Both the position numbers and the translations under genes were made by a program. The notes under the pieces were generated by a model. The model was not told the origin of the DNA. It saw only the letters and a list, made by a program, of their open reading frames with translations, and ran no database searches. A stretch of DNA of 64,000 nucleotides, from positions 434,001-498,000 of the forward strand of contig NZ_JAPKNA010000003.1 in assembly GCF_026344135.1 (NCBI RefSeq), given 5' to 3'. Below are positions 17,617 through 26,860 of the stretch, one piece after another. The first letter of the stretch is position 1. Each line of letters begins with the position of its first letter. The stretch comes from Alcaligenes parafaecalis (GTDB taxonomy: Bacteria; Pseudomonadota; Gammaproteobacteria; Burkholderiales; Burkholderiaceae_B).

Positions 17617-18807
17617 ATGGTGCAGCATATTGTGATTGTAGGTGGTGGGATTGGCGGTACGATGACCGCCAATCATCTGGTGACCAAGTTATATCCAGAG
17701 ATTCGCTCTGGCAAAGTCCGCATTACCATGCTGTCCAATTCCCCCTGGCATTATTACAAGCCCGCTTTTATGTACGTGGCCTTTGATGCTTTTTTTCGAG
17801 ATGAATTGCGGCGGCCTCAAATTTCTCTGCTACGCCCGGAAATCGATTTTCAGCTAGAGGAAGTCAGCGGTTTTGACTTCAAGGCCAGCCGCCTGCACTG
17901 CGCCAGTGGAAAGAAGATTGATTATGACTACCTGGTGCTGTCCACAGGCTGCGTACCTTCACCGGAAAAAATCGAGGGCCTGAAAGAGGGGGGAGACCAT
18001 TTCTATCAGCACGCCCCCGCCCGACAACTGGCTGACCGCCTGAGCAAGCTGGAAAAAGGTCGTGTGCTGGTCACGGTGACGTTCCCTAAAACCCATAACG
18101 TGCCGCACCAGTGCGGGATCGCTCCGGTGGAAACGACCCTGATGCTGGACGAGTATCTGCGTCGTCGCGGGGTGCGCGACAAGGTAGAGATTGCCTATAC
18201 CTATCCCACCACCTCCCAGCTTTTGCGTAATTGCCTGTTCATGCAGAACGAGGTTTGCCAGGTCTTGCCTCCCATTTTTGAAGACCGGGATATCAAACAC
18301 CAACGTGGTTTTACCTTGAGCCGCGTGGATCCCGAACGCAAGATTGCCTATTCCGCCGAAGGGGCCGAGGAGCCCTACGACTTGCTGATGGCAACGCCTC
18401 CGATTACGGCTGTGGCCGCAGTCCGGGATTCCGGCATTTCGCAGGCGGCAGATAACGAAGGCTGGGTGCCTACCGATCACCAGACCCTGAAAGTGCTGGG
18501 TCTGGACAATGTGTATGTGCTGGGTGACACCGTTGATCTGCCGATCAGCAAGGCGGGTGGCTCTTGCCATAACCAGTCGCCCGTGGTGGTCAATAACCTG
18601 GCCTCAGAGCTGCGATTCGGGCGCACCAGCGACGAATACGATGGCCGTGTGGTAGCGGTAGCCCAAATGGGTCTGGAGGGCGGTATGCCGCTCTGGTACG
18701 ACTACAAGGAGGATGTGCATCCCACGCCGCCCACCAAGCTGGGTGGCTTGCTGCGCAAGGGCTTTAATCGGGGTATTTACTGGGCTGTGGCCCGTGGCTT
18801 GGTCTAA
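17617..18807 (+). CDS. SQR-like NAD(P)/FAD-dependent oxidoreductase
   Basis: A flavoprotein of the sulfide:quinone oxidoreductase superfamily, 396 residues. The FAD-binding VIVGGGIGGT is at residues 6-15, the second site YLVLSTGCVPSP near 110, and VYVLGDTVDLPISKAGGSCHNQSPVV near the C terminus binds flavin. Cys residues in STGC, PHQCGIAP, NEVCQV and GSCHNQ could provide the redox pair, but I cannot assign which. AAGGAG is 8 bases before ATG 17617. A DUF1641 gene follows 14 bases later, a pairing known from SQR operons, which favours sulfide or related sulfur oxidation at the membrane. NADH dehydrogenase type 2 is a less likely alternative. Confidence 0.8.
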   Translation: MVQHIVIVGGGIGGTMTANHLVTKLYPEIRSGKVRITMLSNSPWHYYKPAFMYVAFDAFFRDELRRPQISLLRPEIDFQLEEVSGFDFKASRLHCASGKKIDYDYLVLSTGCVPSPEKIEGLKEGGDHFYQHAPARQLADRLSKLEKGRVLVTVTFPKTHNVPHQCGIAPVETTLMLDEYLRRRGVRDKVEIAYTYPTTSQLLRNCLFMQNEVCQVLPPIFEDRDIKHQRGFTLSRVDPERKIAYSAEGAEEPYDLLMATPPITAVAAVRDSGISQAADNEGWVPTDHQTLKVLGLDNVYVLGDTVDLPISKAGGSCHNQSPVVVNNLASELRFGRTSDEYDGRVVAVAQMGLEGGMPLWYDYKEDVHPTPPTKLGGLLRKGFNRGIYWAVARGLV

Positions 18808-18821
18808 GTCAGGAGAGACAG

Positions 18822-19280
18822 ATGAATTCGGTATCGGATAAATCCTTGAACCCCGAAGACGCGGGTGCGGCTCAGAAAAAACCAACAGCTCTGGAGGCTT
18901 TGCTGGGAGAAGACCCTGGCATCAAGGGCCTGGACGAATTGATTGGCAAGATCGAGCCCTTGCTGGCCGGTGGCCGCCTGAATCGGGTGGTGGACGCGGT
19001 GTCTTTGTTGGCCGATCTGGTGGACATGACGGACGACTACATGCTGGAAAAGCTCATGAAGGGCTTTGAGGAGGGCATAGGAGCCGCCTGGTCGGTTGGA
19101 AATGCGGCACGCATGGCTTCGGATCAAGTGCGGGCCACGGAGACTACCCCGACTCTGATGGGTTTGATACGGCTGGCCAAGGAGCCGGAGGTGCGTCGCG
19201 GCCTGACCTTCTTCTTGATGATGGCCGGTGTGATGGGTCGGCAGATGCGATATCAGAACCTGGATCACACGGGGGACTGA
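18822..19280 (+). CDS. DUF1641 family protein
   Basis: A 152-residue protein matching DUF1641: a Leu-rich helical region (LDELIGKIEPLLAGGRLNRVVDAVSLLADLVD) around residues 30-65, and a hydrophobic stretch GLTFFLMMAGVMGRQ near the C terminus. The family has no firm biochemical role but recurs beside SQR-type flavoproteins and formate dehydrogenases, so it may anchor or assist the upstream enzyme. AGGAGAGAC precedes the ATG. It closes this two-gene unit; a terminator follows. Confidence 0.8.
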   Translation: MNSVSDKSLNPEDAGAAQKKPTALEALLGEDPGIKGLDELIGKIEPLLAGGRLNRVVDAVSLLADLVDMTDDYMLEKLMKGFEEGIGAAWSVGNAARMASDQVRATETTPTLMGLIRLAKEPEVRRGLTFFLMMAGVMGRQMRYQNLDHTGD

Positions 19281-19303
19281 TAGGGTTGCTGTATTGCTAA
19301 AGA

Positions 19304-19338
19304 AAAATGGGCCGCTTTTGCAAGCGGCCCATTTTTTG
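19304..19338. terminator. bidirectional terminator
   Basis: AATGGGCCGCTT and AAGCGGCCCATT pair perfectly around TTGC, with A-rich and T-rich flanks. It separates the rightward DUF1641 gene from the leftward ABC permease. Confidence 0.88.
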
Positions 19339-19354
19339 TTCAGCACTTCAGCGT

Positions 19355-20056
19355 TCAGTGATTCAAAAATGCCATCTGGCGCTTTTCCACAATACGGAAA
19401 GCACCGACCAGAATGAAAGATACGCACAGATAAATCAGTGCAGCAATTCCGTAGGAGGTAAAGGTCTGGTAAGTGGCCGCATTGGCATCACGCGCGATCT
19501 TGAGCAGGTCAGGAACGGTGGCGGTAAAGGCCAGCGAGGTGGCATGCAGCATCAGGACCACTTCATTGCTGTACGCAGGCAGCACGCGACGCAAGGCTTG
19601 CGGCAGAATCACGCGACGGTACAGGGTCCAGCCGGACATGCCATAGGCACGGGCCGACTCGACTTCACCGGGAGGCATGGAGCGGATGGCCCCGGCAAAA
19701 ATCTCGGTGGTGTAGCCCACGGTATTCAAGGTCAGTGCCAGAATCATGCAGTTAAAGCCGCTCATGAAGAAGGCTTCCAGTGCAGGCACGGATTTGATGA
19801 TGGCCAGCTTGTACATGGCGGTATAGATCAGCAAGATCTGCACATACAAGGGCGTACCACGGAAAAAGTAGGTAAAGGCACCGATAGGGCGCGACAGCCA
19901 GGCTTTGCCCGAAACACGGCCTATCGCCATGAAAATGGACAGGAAAAAGCCGATCACAACCGAGATCACCAGAAGCCACAGCGTCATGGCCAGGCCCGAG
20001 AGCTGACCATTGCTTTGGTACAGATAGGCACGCCAGAATTCGTTCAGAACATCCAT
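19355..20056 (-). CDS. basic amino acid ABC transporter permease (HisM/ArtM type)
   Basis: A 233-residue inner-membrane permease with several predicted spans and the EAA loop (EVESARAYGMSGWTLYRRVI, about residues 120-140). The N terminus MDVLNEFWRAYLYQSNGQLSGLA and the overall sequence fit the HisM group for histidine, lysine, arginine or ornithine. It shares one base with the upstream permease gene stop, so the two are coupled. It is the last gene of the operon. Confidence 0.85.
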   Translation of the reverse strand: MDVLNEFWRAYLYQSNGQLSGLAMTLWLLVISVVIGFFLSIFMAIGRVSGKAWLSRPIGAFTYFFRGTPLYVQILLIYTAMYKLAIIKSVPALEAFFMSGFNCMILALTLNTVGYTTEIFAGAIRSMPPGEVESARAYGMSGWTLYRRVILPQALRRVLPAYSNEVVLMLHATSLAFTATVPDLLKIARDANAATYQTFTSYGIAALIYLCVSFILVGAFRIVEKRQMAFLNH

Positions 20057-20745
20057 TAGAACTGCGCTCCTTTCACGCCGATGTTATAGCGTCGCTCCAG
20101 ATAGCTCAGCCCGATATTGCTGACAGCAGTCAGGCCCAGATAGATCAGGGCGGTGATGCCGACAAACAAAAAGGAATTGAAGGTCGCGTTACCGGCGTTT
20201 TGCGCAATCTTGACCACATCGCTCAAACCGATCAGGGATACCAGTGCGGTGGATTTGAGTAGAATCTGCCAGTTATTGCCCAGACCGGGCAGGGCGTAGC
20301 GCATCATTTGTGGAATCTGAATGCGGTGCAGAACTTGCCAGGCGCTCCAGCCACAGGCTTTGCCTGCTTCCATCTGCCCTTTGGGGATGGCCATCAAGGC
20401 ACCGCGGAAGGTCTCGGCAAAGTAGGCTCCGTAAATAAAGCCCAGGGTGACGACACCGGCACCAAAGGGATCGATCTCGATCATGTCCCATTCCAGCCAG
20501 TCCGTCAGTTCGTTCAGCCAGATTTGCAGGCTGAAAAAGAACAACATCAATAAGACCAGATCCGGGACGCCCCGGATCAAGGTGGTGTACAAACCGCCCA
20601 CCCAACGCAGCAGCGAGGTGCGGGACAGTTTCATCAGGGCAGCGACCAGACCGAGCACCAGGGAAACCAGCAGTGAAAGCACCGCCAGTTTGATGGTTTC
20701 CCAGGTGCCCGCCAGCAACTGCGGCCCATAACCGTAAAGCAACAT
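20056..20745 (-). CDS. basic amino acid ABC transporter permease (HisQ/ArtQ type)
   Basis: A 229-residue partner permease. The N terminus MLLYGYGPQLLAGTWETIKLA is typical of HisQ, and the EAA loop is GQMEAGKACGWSAWQVLHRI around residues 130-150. It lies between the binding-protein gene (16 bases upstream) and the HisM-type permease, giving the heteromeric membrane domain of an ABC importer. No ATPase gene is in the cluster. Confidence 0.85.
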   Translation of the reverse strand: MLLYGYGPQLLAGTWETIKLAVLSLLVSLVLGLVAALMKLSRTSLLRWVGGLYTTLIRGVPDLVLLMLFFFSLQIWLNELTDWLEWDMIEIDPFGAGVVTLGFIYGAYFAETFRGALMAIPKGQMEAGKACGWSAWQVLHRIQIPQMMRYALPGLGNNWQILLKSTALVSLIGLSDVVKIAQNAGNATFNSFLFVGITALIYLGLTAVSNIGLSYLERRYNIGVKGAQF

Positions 20746-20761
20746 GGTTCAGATATCCAGG

Positions 20762-21553
20762 TCAGGGCGCGATGCGAATGTTTTCTTTTTGGAAGTACTT
20801 GTCGGCAAAGGTCTGCATGGTGCCATCGGCTTTCATTTCACGCAGAACTTCATCAACGGTTTTCTTGAGTTTTTTGTTGCCCTTGCGCAGGCCCATGGCA
20901 ATAGGCTCGTTCAGGATGGGGCTGTCGTCTACCGTGCTGCCGGTCAATTCAAAGTCGGCACCGGCAGGTTTGCTCAGAAAGCCTTCGATGGCGTTCTGGG
21001 CTTCCTGGAAGGTCGCGTCAACACGGCCACCGGCCAGGTCGTTGAAGGCATCGGTGTAGCTGGGGTAAGCCACAATCGTGACGCCGTTATTGGCCCAGTT
21101 CTGGCGAGCATAGGTTTCCATGGTGGTGCCTTGCTGCACGCCCACACGTTTGCCTTTCAGGGACTCGACGGTGGGTTCCAGGCCACTGCCTTTGCGGGCG
21201 GCCAGACGAACCGGCACGATGTACAGGGGTTCGGTAAAGTCGATGACCTTGGCGCGCGCCTCTGTGGCGGTCATGGTGGAGTTGGCCAGATCAAATTTGC
21301 GGGCTTGCAAGCCGGGGATCAAGCTGTCAAACGATTGGTCGATCCATACGCACTTGGCTTCCAGGCGTTTACAGATCTCGTTGCCGATGTCGATGTCAAA
21401 GCCTTGTAGCTCGCCGCTAGGGTCCAGGTACTCAAATGGGGGGTAGCCCGCTTCAGTGGCAAAACGGATTTCGGACGGCCCGGCTGCATGGGCAGCGGGC
21501 ACCAGGGCACTACAAAAAGCCACCATCAGGAGGCGGGCAAGCATTTTGTTCAT
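20762..21553 (-). CDS. periplasmic lysine/arginine/ornithine/histidine-binding protein
   Basis: Solute-binding protein, family 3. The 263 residues start with a signal peptide (cleavage probably after AAHA, about residue 23), then EIRFATEAGYPPFEYLDPSG and GFDIDIGNEICKRL, the hallmark start of ArgT/HisJ-type proteins. The ligand Arg lies near VPVRLAARKG. GGAGTGACCC precedes the ATG. It delivers substrate to the two permeases downstream. Which basic amino acid it prefers cannot be read from the sequence. Confidence 0.88.
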   Translation of the reverse strand: MNKMLARLLMVAFCSALVPAAHAAGPSEIRFATEAGYPPFEYLDPSGELQGFDIDIGNEICKRLEAKCVWIDQSFDSLIPGLQARKFDLANSTMTATEARAKVIDFTEPLYIVPVRLAARKGSGLEPTVESLKGKRVGVQQGTTMETYARQNWANNGVTIVAYPSYTDAFNDLAGGRVDATFQEAQNAIEGFLSKPAGADFELTGSTVDDSPILNEPIAMGLRKGNKKLKKTVDEVLREMKADGTMQTFADKYFQKENIRIAP

Positions 21554-21653
21554 GGGTCACTCCGGCAAATATCGACTAGCTTGTGGCATTCAATACAAAT
21601 TCGGCCCTGCTGATGGAGGGCCGAAGAAAGACTGCAAATTTAACCCGTACGCC

Positions 21654-22322
21654 TTACTGGGGCAATGCGGGTTCCGCCCTAGGCAGTACGCAGCACTGGT
21701 TGATGTAGCTCATCACCTCGTCCAGATCGTCGGTCAGAACCAGCAAATTCAGGTCTTTGGGGCCAATCAGACCCAGCTCCATCAATTGCTCACCAATCCA
21801 GTCGATCAGGCCGGACCAAAAGGAAGTGCCGATCAGTACAATGGGTGCGGGTGGGACTTTGCCAGTTTGTACCAAAGTCATGACTTCAAACAGCTCGTCC
21901 AGGGTACCGAAGCCGCCGGGCAGGGCAATATAGGCCCAGCTATGCATGAAAAAGGTGGCCTTGCGCGAGTAGAAGTATTCAAACTGCAGACTTTGAGTCT
22001 GGTAAGGGTTGTTGGTGGTTTCATGAGGCAAGCGTATATTCAGGCCGATACTTTGCCCGCCTGCTTCATACGCGCCTTTGTTGGCGGCTTCCATCAAGCC
22101 GGGGCCACCGCCTGCAATCAGGGTGACGCCCGCTTCGGCCAGACGACGGCCCAGTTCCTGGGCGACTTCGTAGTAAGGATGACCGGGTTTGATGCGAGCG
22201 CTGCCAAAAACGCTAACGCCAGCACCCATTTCTTTTAATGTATCGACCGCAGTTTGCAGCTCCTTCATGATGGTAGGAATCTGCTCAGAGGCCGGTAAAC
22301 GGACGATTTTATTGTTAGACAT
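21654..22322 (-). CDS. LOG family protein (nucleoside 5'-monophosphate phosphoribohydrolase-like)
   Basis: Rossmann-fold protein of the TIGR00730/LOG family, which hydrolyses purine or cytokinin riboside monophosphates. The 222 residues carry VSVFGSARIKPGH, GGGPGLMEAANKGAYEAGG and the signature PGGFGTLDELFE. The start at 22322 has AAGG spaced suitably upstream; an internal Met at 22268 has none. Its ATG overlaps the polA ATG by two bases on the opposite strand. Biological substrate in bacteria is usually unknown. Confidence 0.88.
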   Translation of the reverse strand: MSNNKIVRLPASEQIPTIMKELQTAVDTLKEMGAGVSVFGSARIKPGHPYYEVAQELGRRLAEAGVTLIAGGGPGLMEAANKGAYEAGGQSIGLNIRLPHETTNNPYQTQSLQFEYFYSRKATFFMHSWAYIALPGGFGTLDELFEVMTLVQTGKVPPAPIVLIGTSFWSGLIDWIGEQLMELGLIGPKDLNLLVLTDDLDEVMSYINQCCVLPRAEPALPQ

Positions 22323-25041
22323 GAAAAAAACCTTGTTGCTCGTTGATGGTTCCAGCTATCTGTACCGAGCGTACCATGCGATGCCCGATCTGCGAAACGC
22401 GCAAGGCCAGCCTACAGGCGCCTTGTACGGGGTAATCAATATGCTGCGCCGCCTGCTACAGGATTATCAGGCGGACTATATGGTATGCGTTTTCGATGCC
22501 AAAGGCCGCACCTTCCGGGACGATCTGTACGATCAATACAAGGCTAACCGCCCCTCCATGCCCGAAGATATGGCGGTGCAAATAGAGCCTATTCATAAAG
22601 CCGTGCGCGCGATGGGCTGGCACCTGATTTGTCAGCCCGGCGTCGAGGCCGATGACATCATCGGAACGCTGGCTCGTCTGGCGGCAGAAAATGGTATCGA
22701 CACCGTGGTGTCCACTGGGGACAAGGACTTGGCCCAGCTCGTCAATGAGCATGTGCAGTTGGTCAACACCATGAATAACGAGAAGCTGGATGTAGAAGGC
22801 GTCACCACCAAGTACGGTGTGCGCCCAGACCAGATTATCGATTATTTGATGCTGATTGGCGACACCTCGGACAATATTCCCGGCGTGCCCAAGGTCGGTC
22901 CCAAGACGGCGGCCAAGTGGCTGGGCGAGTACGACAGCCTGGATGGACTGTTGCAGCATGCCGACAGTATCAAGGGTGTGGCTGGCCAGAACCTGCGAGA
23001 CTTCAGCTCCAATTTCGAGATGACGCGCAAGCTGGTCACGGTGAAGCTGGATTGCGAAGTGCCCGGGTTTACGGGTGATTTTGCCGCCCTGACGCCCGAG
23101 CCACGCGATAAGGCTGTCTTGCAGGACATTTACGAGACCTATGGGTTCCGTACCTGGTTGCGGGAACTGACAGACGATCCCGATCGTGTACCGGCCCAGG
23201 ATGCCCGTGTGCAGCCTGAAACACCTGCCGCCCCCGCGGAGCTGGATTACCAGACAGTCACTACGCAGGAGCAGCTCAAGGCCTTGCTCGCCGAGCTGGA
23301 AAAAGCGGAGCTGGTGGCGCTGGACACTGAAACTACATCCCTGGACCCCCTGACGGCACGTCTGGTGGGTTTGTCCGTTTCAGTCAAGCCTGGTCAAGCC
23401 TTTTACGTACCCGTTGCACACCGTGGTTCGCTGGATGTGGAGCAACTGGATAAAGGCTATGTGCTGGATACCTTGCGCCCCTGGCTGGAAAGCGCGGATG
23501 CGGCCAAGGTCTTGCACAACGCCAAATACGATACCCACGTTTTGCTGAATGAGAAGATCCATTTGCGCGGCATACGCGAGGACACCATGTTGCAAGCCTA
23601 TGTCCTGCAGTCGCACAAGCGCGTCAGCATGGAAGAGCTGGCCTTGCAATGGCTGGGTCTGAAAGGGGCGTCTTACGAAGATATTTGCGGCAAGGGTGCC
23701 AAACAGATTTGTTTTGACGAGGTGGATATTCCGGTCGCGTCCCAGTATGCCTGCGAAGATGCAGACTACACCTTGCGTCTGCATCAGTGCCTGCGCCCCC
23801 AGGTGGCTCAGGAAGAGGGGCTGGAACGTATTTATCTGCTGGAAATCCAGGCATCTGATGTGCTGACCATTGTGGAGCGTAATGGCGTCAAGATTGATGT
23901 GCCCACGCTGGCACGCCAAAGCCATGAGCTGGGCCAGAAGATGCTGGAGCTGGAAAACAAGGCTTACGAGTTGGCCGACCAGCCCTTCAATATGAATTCC
24001 CCCAAACAAGTGGGCGAGATTCTGTTCGGCAAGCTGGGTATCCCCGTGGTGCGCAAGACCGCCAGTGGCGCACCGTCTACTGACGAAGATGTGTTGACCC
24101 GTCTGGCACAGGATTACCCCTTGCCGCAGGTCTTGCTGGAATACCGTGGTTTGGCCAAGCTCAAGTCCACCTATACCGACAAGCTGCCCAAGATGGTGAA
24201 CCCGGACAGTGGCCGCGTGCATACCCGCTATGCGCAGGCGGCGGTTATCACGGGTCGTTTGGCTTCGTCCGATCCCAACTTGCAGAATATTCCAGTGCGT
24301 ACCGCAGAAGGCCGCCGTGTCCGCGCTGCTTTTGTGTCGGAACTGGGCAAGATCGTGTCGGCTGACTATTCGCAGATCGAATTGCGCGTGATGGCCCATG
24401 TTTCGGGCGATACCAATTTGCAGCAAGTTTTTGAACAGGGCGGTGACGTGCACACGGCCACGGCCGCCGAGATCTTTGGTGTTGAGGATGCCAAAGACGT
24501 CAGCTCTGATCAGCGTCGCGCTGCCAAGGCGATTAACTTTGGTCTGATCTACGGCATGGGCGAGTTTGGCCTGGCCAGCAATCTGGGCATTACTCGCGAT
24601 GCGGCTCGTGCCTATATTGATCGTTATTTTGCTCGCTACCCCGGCGTGGCCAGCTACATGACGCGCATCAAGGCCCAGGCGCACGAGCAGGGCTATGTGG
24701 AAACCGTGTTTGGTCGTCGCCTATGGCTGCCTGAACTGAAGGGCGCGAAGGGGCCTCGCATGGCTGGTGCTGAACGTGCTGCGATTAATGCACCCATGCA
24801 GGGCACCTCGGCAGACTTGATCAAGATGGCGATGGTTGCGGTGCAGCGATGGCTGGAAGAAAAAGGTTTGCGCACGCAAATGGTCATGCAGGTACATGAC
24901 GAATTGGTATTCGATGTGCCTGAAGATGAACTGGAGATTCTGCGTGAGAACCTGCCGGGCCTGATGTGCAATGTGGCCAAGCTGGATGTGCCGCTGGTGG
25001 CTGAAGTCGGCGTGGGCGATAACTGGGAACAGGCTCACTAA
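22321..25041 (+). CDS. polA: DNA polymerase I
   Basis: Repair and Okazaki-fragment polymerase, 906 residues. The N-terminal 5' nuclease domain (1-~290) starts MKKTLLLVDGSSYLYRAYHA. The 3'-5' exonuclease domain keeps D335 and E337 in LDTETTSLD, so proofreading looks intact. The polymerase domain has motif A SADYSQIELRVMAH (Asp682), motif B RRAAKAINFGLIYGMG and motif C VHDELVFD (Asp860). The start gives the canonical N terminus although no strong ribosome binding site is visible. It is divergent from the LOG gene with a two-base start overlap, so its promoter must lie inside that gene. Confidence 0.97.
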   Translation: MKKTLLLVDGSSYLYRAYHAMPDLRNAQGQPTGALYGVINMLRRLLQDYQADYMVCVFDAKGRTFRDDLYDQYKANRPSMPEDMAVQIEPIHKAVRAMGWHLICQPGVEADDIIGTLARLAAENGIDTVVSTGDKDLAQLVNEHVQLVNTMNNEKLDVEGVTTKYGVRPDQIIDYLMLIGDTSDNIPGVPKVGPKTAAKWLGEYDSLDGLLQHADSIKGVAGQNLRDFSSNFEMTRKLVTVKLDCEVPGFTGDFAALTPEPRDKAVLQDIYETYGFRTWLRELTDDPDRVPAQDARVQPETPAAPAELDYQTVTTQEQLKALLAELEKAELVALDTETTSLDPLTARLVGLSVSVKPGQAFYVPVAHRGSLDVEQLDKGYVLDTLRPWLESADAAKVLHNAKYDTHVLLNEKIHLRGIREDTMLQAYVLQSHKRVSMEELALQWLGLKGASYEDICGKGAKQICFDEVDIPVASQYACEDADYTLRLHQCLRPQVAQEEGLERIYLLEIQASDVLTIVERNGVKIDVPTLARQSHELGQKMLELENKAYELADQPFNMNSPKQVGEILFGKLGIPVVRKTASGAPSTDEDVLTRLAQDYPLPQVLLEYRGLAKLKSTYTDKLPKMVNPDSGRVHTRYAQAAVITGRLASSDPNLQNIPVRTAEGRRVRAAFVSELGKIVSADYSQIELRVMAHVSGDTNLQQVFEQGGDVHTATAAEIFGVEDAKDVSSDQRRAAKAINFGLIYGMGEFGLASNLGITRDAARAYIDRYFARYPGVASYMTRIKAQAHEQGYVETVFGRRLWLPELKGAKGPRMAGAERAAINAPMQGTSADLIKMAMVAVQRWLEEKGLRTQMVMQVHDELVFDVPEDELEILRENLPGLMCNVAKLDVPLVAEVGVGDNWEQAH

Positions 25042-25062
25042 GGCTTCCTGGCAAGCTCAAGG

Positions 25063-25092
25063 AAAAGGCGACCTGATGGTCGCCTTTTTTTT
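25063..25092. terminator. terminator between polA and the Na/Pi cotransporter gene
   Basis: AAAGGCGACC and GGTCGCCTTT pair perfectly around TGAT, followed by T-run. Flanking A and T runs allow use in both directions between these convergent genes. Confidence 0.9.
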
Positions 25093-25135
25093 AAGTAGCA
25101 GAGCGTTTTGTTTTCTCGGCCTGGCTGCAGTCTGC

Positions 25136-26800
25136 TTACTCCTCGTTAGTACGTACCCGATTTGGCAGCAGTTCGTCGTGCTTGGCCAGAATCGGATAAG
25201 CCGCCGCGCTGACCAGATACGAGTTGATTGTGCGTACATCGCGCAAAATCTCCAGGTACAAGGAGCCTTGCTCGGCCGAATCCAATTGACCCGCCTTGAT
25301 CTTGCGAATATGGCGGTCTGCCGCAGCCACTTCCAGCTCGCGGAAGAAGTCTTTTTCAAAGGCCAGGAAGCGGGCGGTTTTAACGTCCTCGGCTACAAAC
25401 AGAGCGGCAGCCTGACGTTGGTTGCGAATCAGTCTGTCCATGACTTTGCCGATTTCTGCCTGCTCTTCCGATTGCAGCGTCCAACCCTGTTTACGCAGCT
25501 TGGCCGTGTGACTAAGCAAGCCATTCACGCTGATCGTTGCCGCGTGCGAGATATTGGTGGAGAAAGTCAGAATATCGTTCAGGCGACGGGTGTCTTTCTT
25601 GCTCAGATTTTCCTGATCCATGCTGGCCAGATAGGTGGTGATCAGTGGCTCCAGCCGGTTGACCGCATTGCTGATATAGCGAGCATGGTTAATGCTTTGG
25701 GCGCTATTGTTCAGCATGTTTTGGCGGGCCGTATCCAGAATCTCCTGCAACATATCGGACAGACGCAGAGCTTCCCGTGCGGCATTACCCAAGGCCACGG
25801 CAGGAACCTCCTGAGCGGACTGGTCCAGATACAAAGGCAGGCCAGGATCGTCCGGGTCGGTGCGACGGGGCAGATAACGGCTGAGCAAACGCGAATAGGG
25901 TTTGAGCAAAGGCAGGAACAGCGCTGCGACCGCCAGATTGAAGAAGGTGTGGAAGTTGGCGACGGCACGGGCCGGGTCATCGGTAAACCAGCTCATCAAA
26001 TCGGGAATCCAGGGCAGCACGATCATGCCGATCAGGCAGCCAAACACACGTGTGCCCAGGTTACCTATGGGCAGACGTTTGTTGGCTGGGTCCTTGGTGC
26101 CACCGGCACCCTCCAGAATCGGGTTGATGGCCGTACCCACGTTCGCGCCCAGCACCAGCGCATAGGTCAGTTGTGGGTCCATATGCTGGTGGCTGGCCAG
26201 GGAAATGATCAGCACTACAATGGCCACGCTGGAGTGCGCCGCCCAGGTCAGCAAGGCGGCCAGCAACATGCCGGTCATGGGGCTGCCTGCCAAGGCTTCC
26301 AGAATGGTTTGCAGCAAGGGGGCGTCCTGAATGGGCGAGAACAAGCCCACCAGTTCATGCAAGGACAGCAGCAAGAGGCCCAGACCAATAAAGACACGGC
26401 CCAGGTCACGGCGGCGTCCCGGTTCCTGCGAGCGGAACAGCCAGACACCCAACAGAATCAGGGCAGGGGCCAATGCCGTCATTTTGAAGGACAGCAATTG
26501 CACGATCAGGGTCGTGCCCACATTGGCGCCCAGCATGGCGGCCAGAGCCGGAACCAGCGCCACCATGCCGGTGGCGGCAAAGCTGGTAATCATCAGTCCG
26601 GTGGCGGTACTGCTTTGGATGGCGGCGGTAATGGCGGCGCCAGCAAAAAAGGCGCGCCGGGGTCGGCCCAGAGCATGGCCCATCCAGACGCCTAGCTCGG
26701 CACCAAAGGCGCGTTGCACACCGCTTTGCACCATGTGGATACCCCACAGGAGCAAAGCGATATAACCCCCGAAATCGAGAAGTGCGAAGATTTCTTTCAT
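25136..26800 (-). CDS. Na/Pi cotransporter family protein with C-terminal PhoU-like domain
   Basis: A 554-residue membrane protein. The N-terminal ~330 residues hold two inverted Na/Pi-cotransporter repeats, each with a signature: AAIQSSTATGLMITSFAATG and LGANVGTAINPILEG, plus LGANVGTTLIVQLL. The C-terminal ~200 residues are helical and PhoU-like. The arrangement matches YjbB/NptA-like phosphate transporters; export or import of phosphate cannot be decided. The gene is monocistronic. phoU itself is at the right end of the window but far from this gene. Confidence 0.88.
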   Translation of the reverse strand: MKEIFALLDFGGYIALLLWGIHMVQSGVQRAFGAELGVWMGHALGRPRRAFFAGAAITAAIQSSTATGLMITSFAATGMVALVPALAAMLGANVGTTLIVQLLSFKMTALAPALILLGVWLFRSQEPGRRRDLGRVFIGLGLLLLSLHELVGLFSPIQDAPLLQTILEALAGSPMTGMLLAALLTWAAHSSVAIVVLIISLASHQHMDPQLTYALVLGANVGTAINPILEGAGGTKDPANKRLPIGNLGTRVFGCLIGMIVLPWIPDLMSWFTDDPARAVANFHTFFNLAVAALFLPLLKPYSRLLSRYLPRRTDPDDPGLPLYLDQSAQEVPAVALGNAAREALRLSDMLQEILDTARQNMLNNSAQSINHARYISNAVNRLEPLITTYLASMDQENLSKKDTRRLNDILTFSTNISHAATISVNGLLSHTAKLRKQGWTLQSEEQAEIGKVMDRLIRNQRQAAALFVAEDVKTARFLAFEKDFFRELEVAAADRHIRKIKAGQLDSAEQGSLYLEILRDVRTINSYLVSAAAYPILAKHDELLPNRVRTNEE

Positions 26801-26860
26801 TACTAAATAATAGCCCAGCGCATCTTACAAGCGTGAGTCTCAGGTATCAGTTAGACACAT

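Noticed and set aside
24971..26695. 574-codon rightward open frame opposite the Na/Pi cotransporter
   Set aside because: It starts inside polA and runs antisense to a clear membrane protein; Gln/His-rich and without homology.
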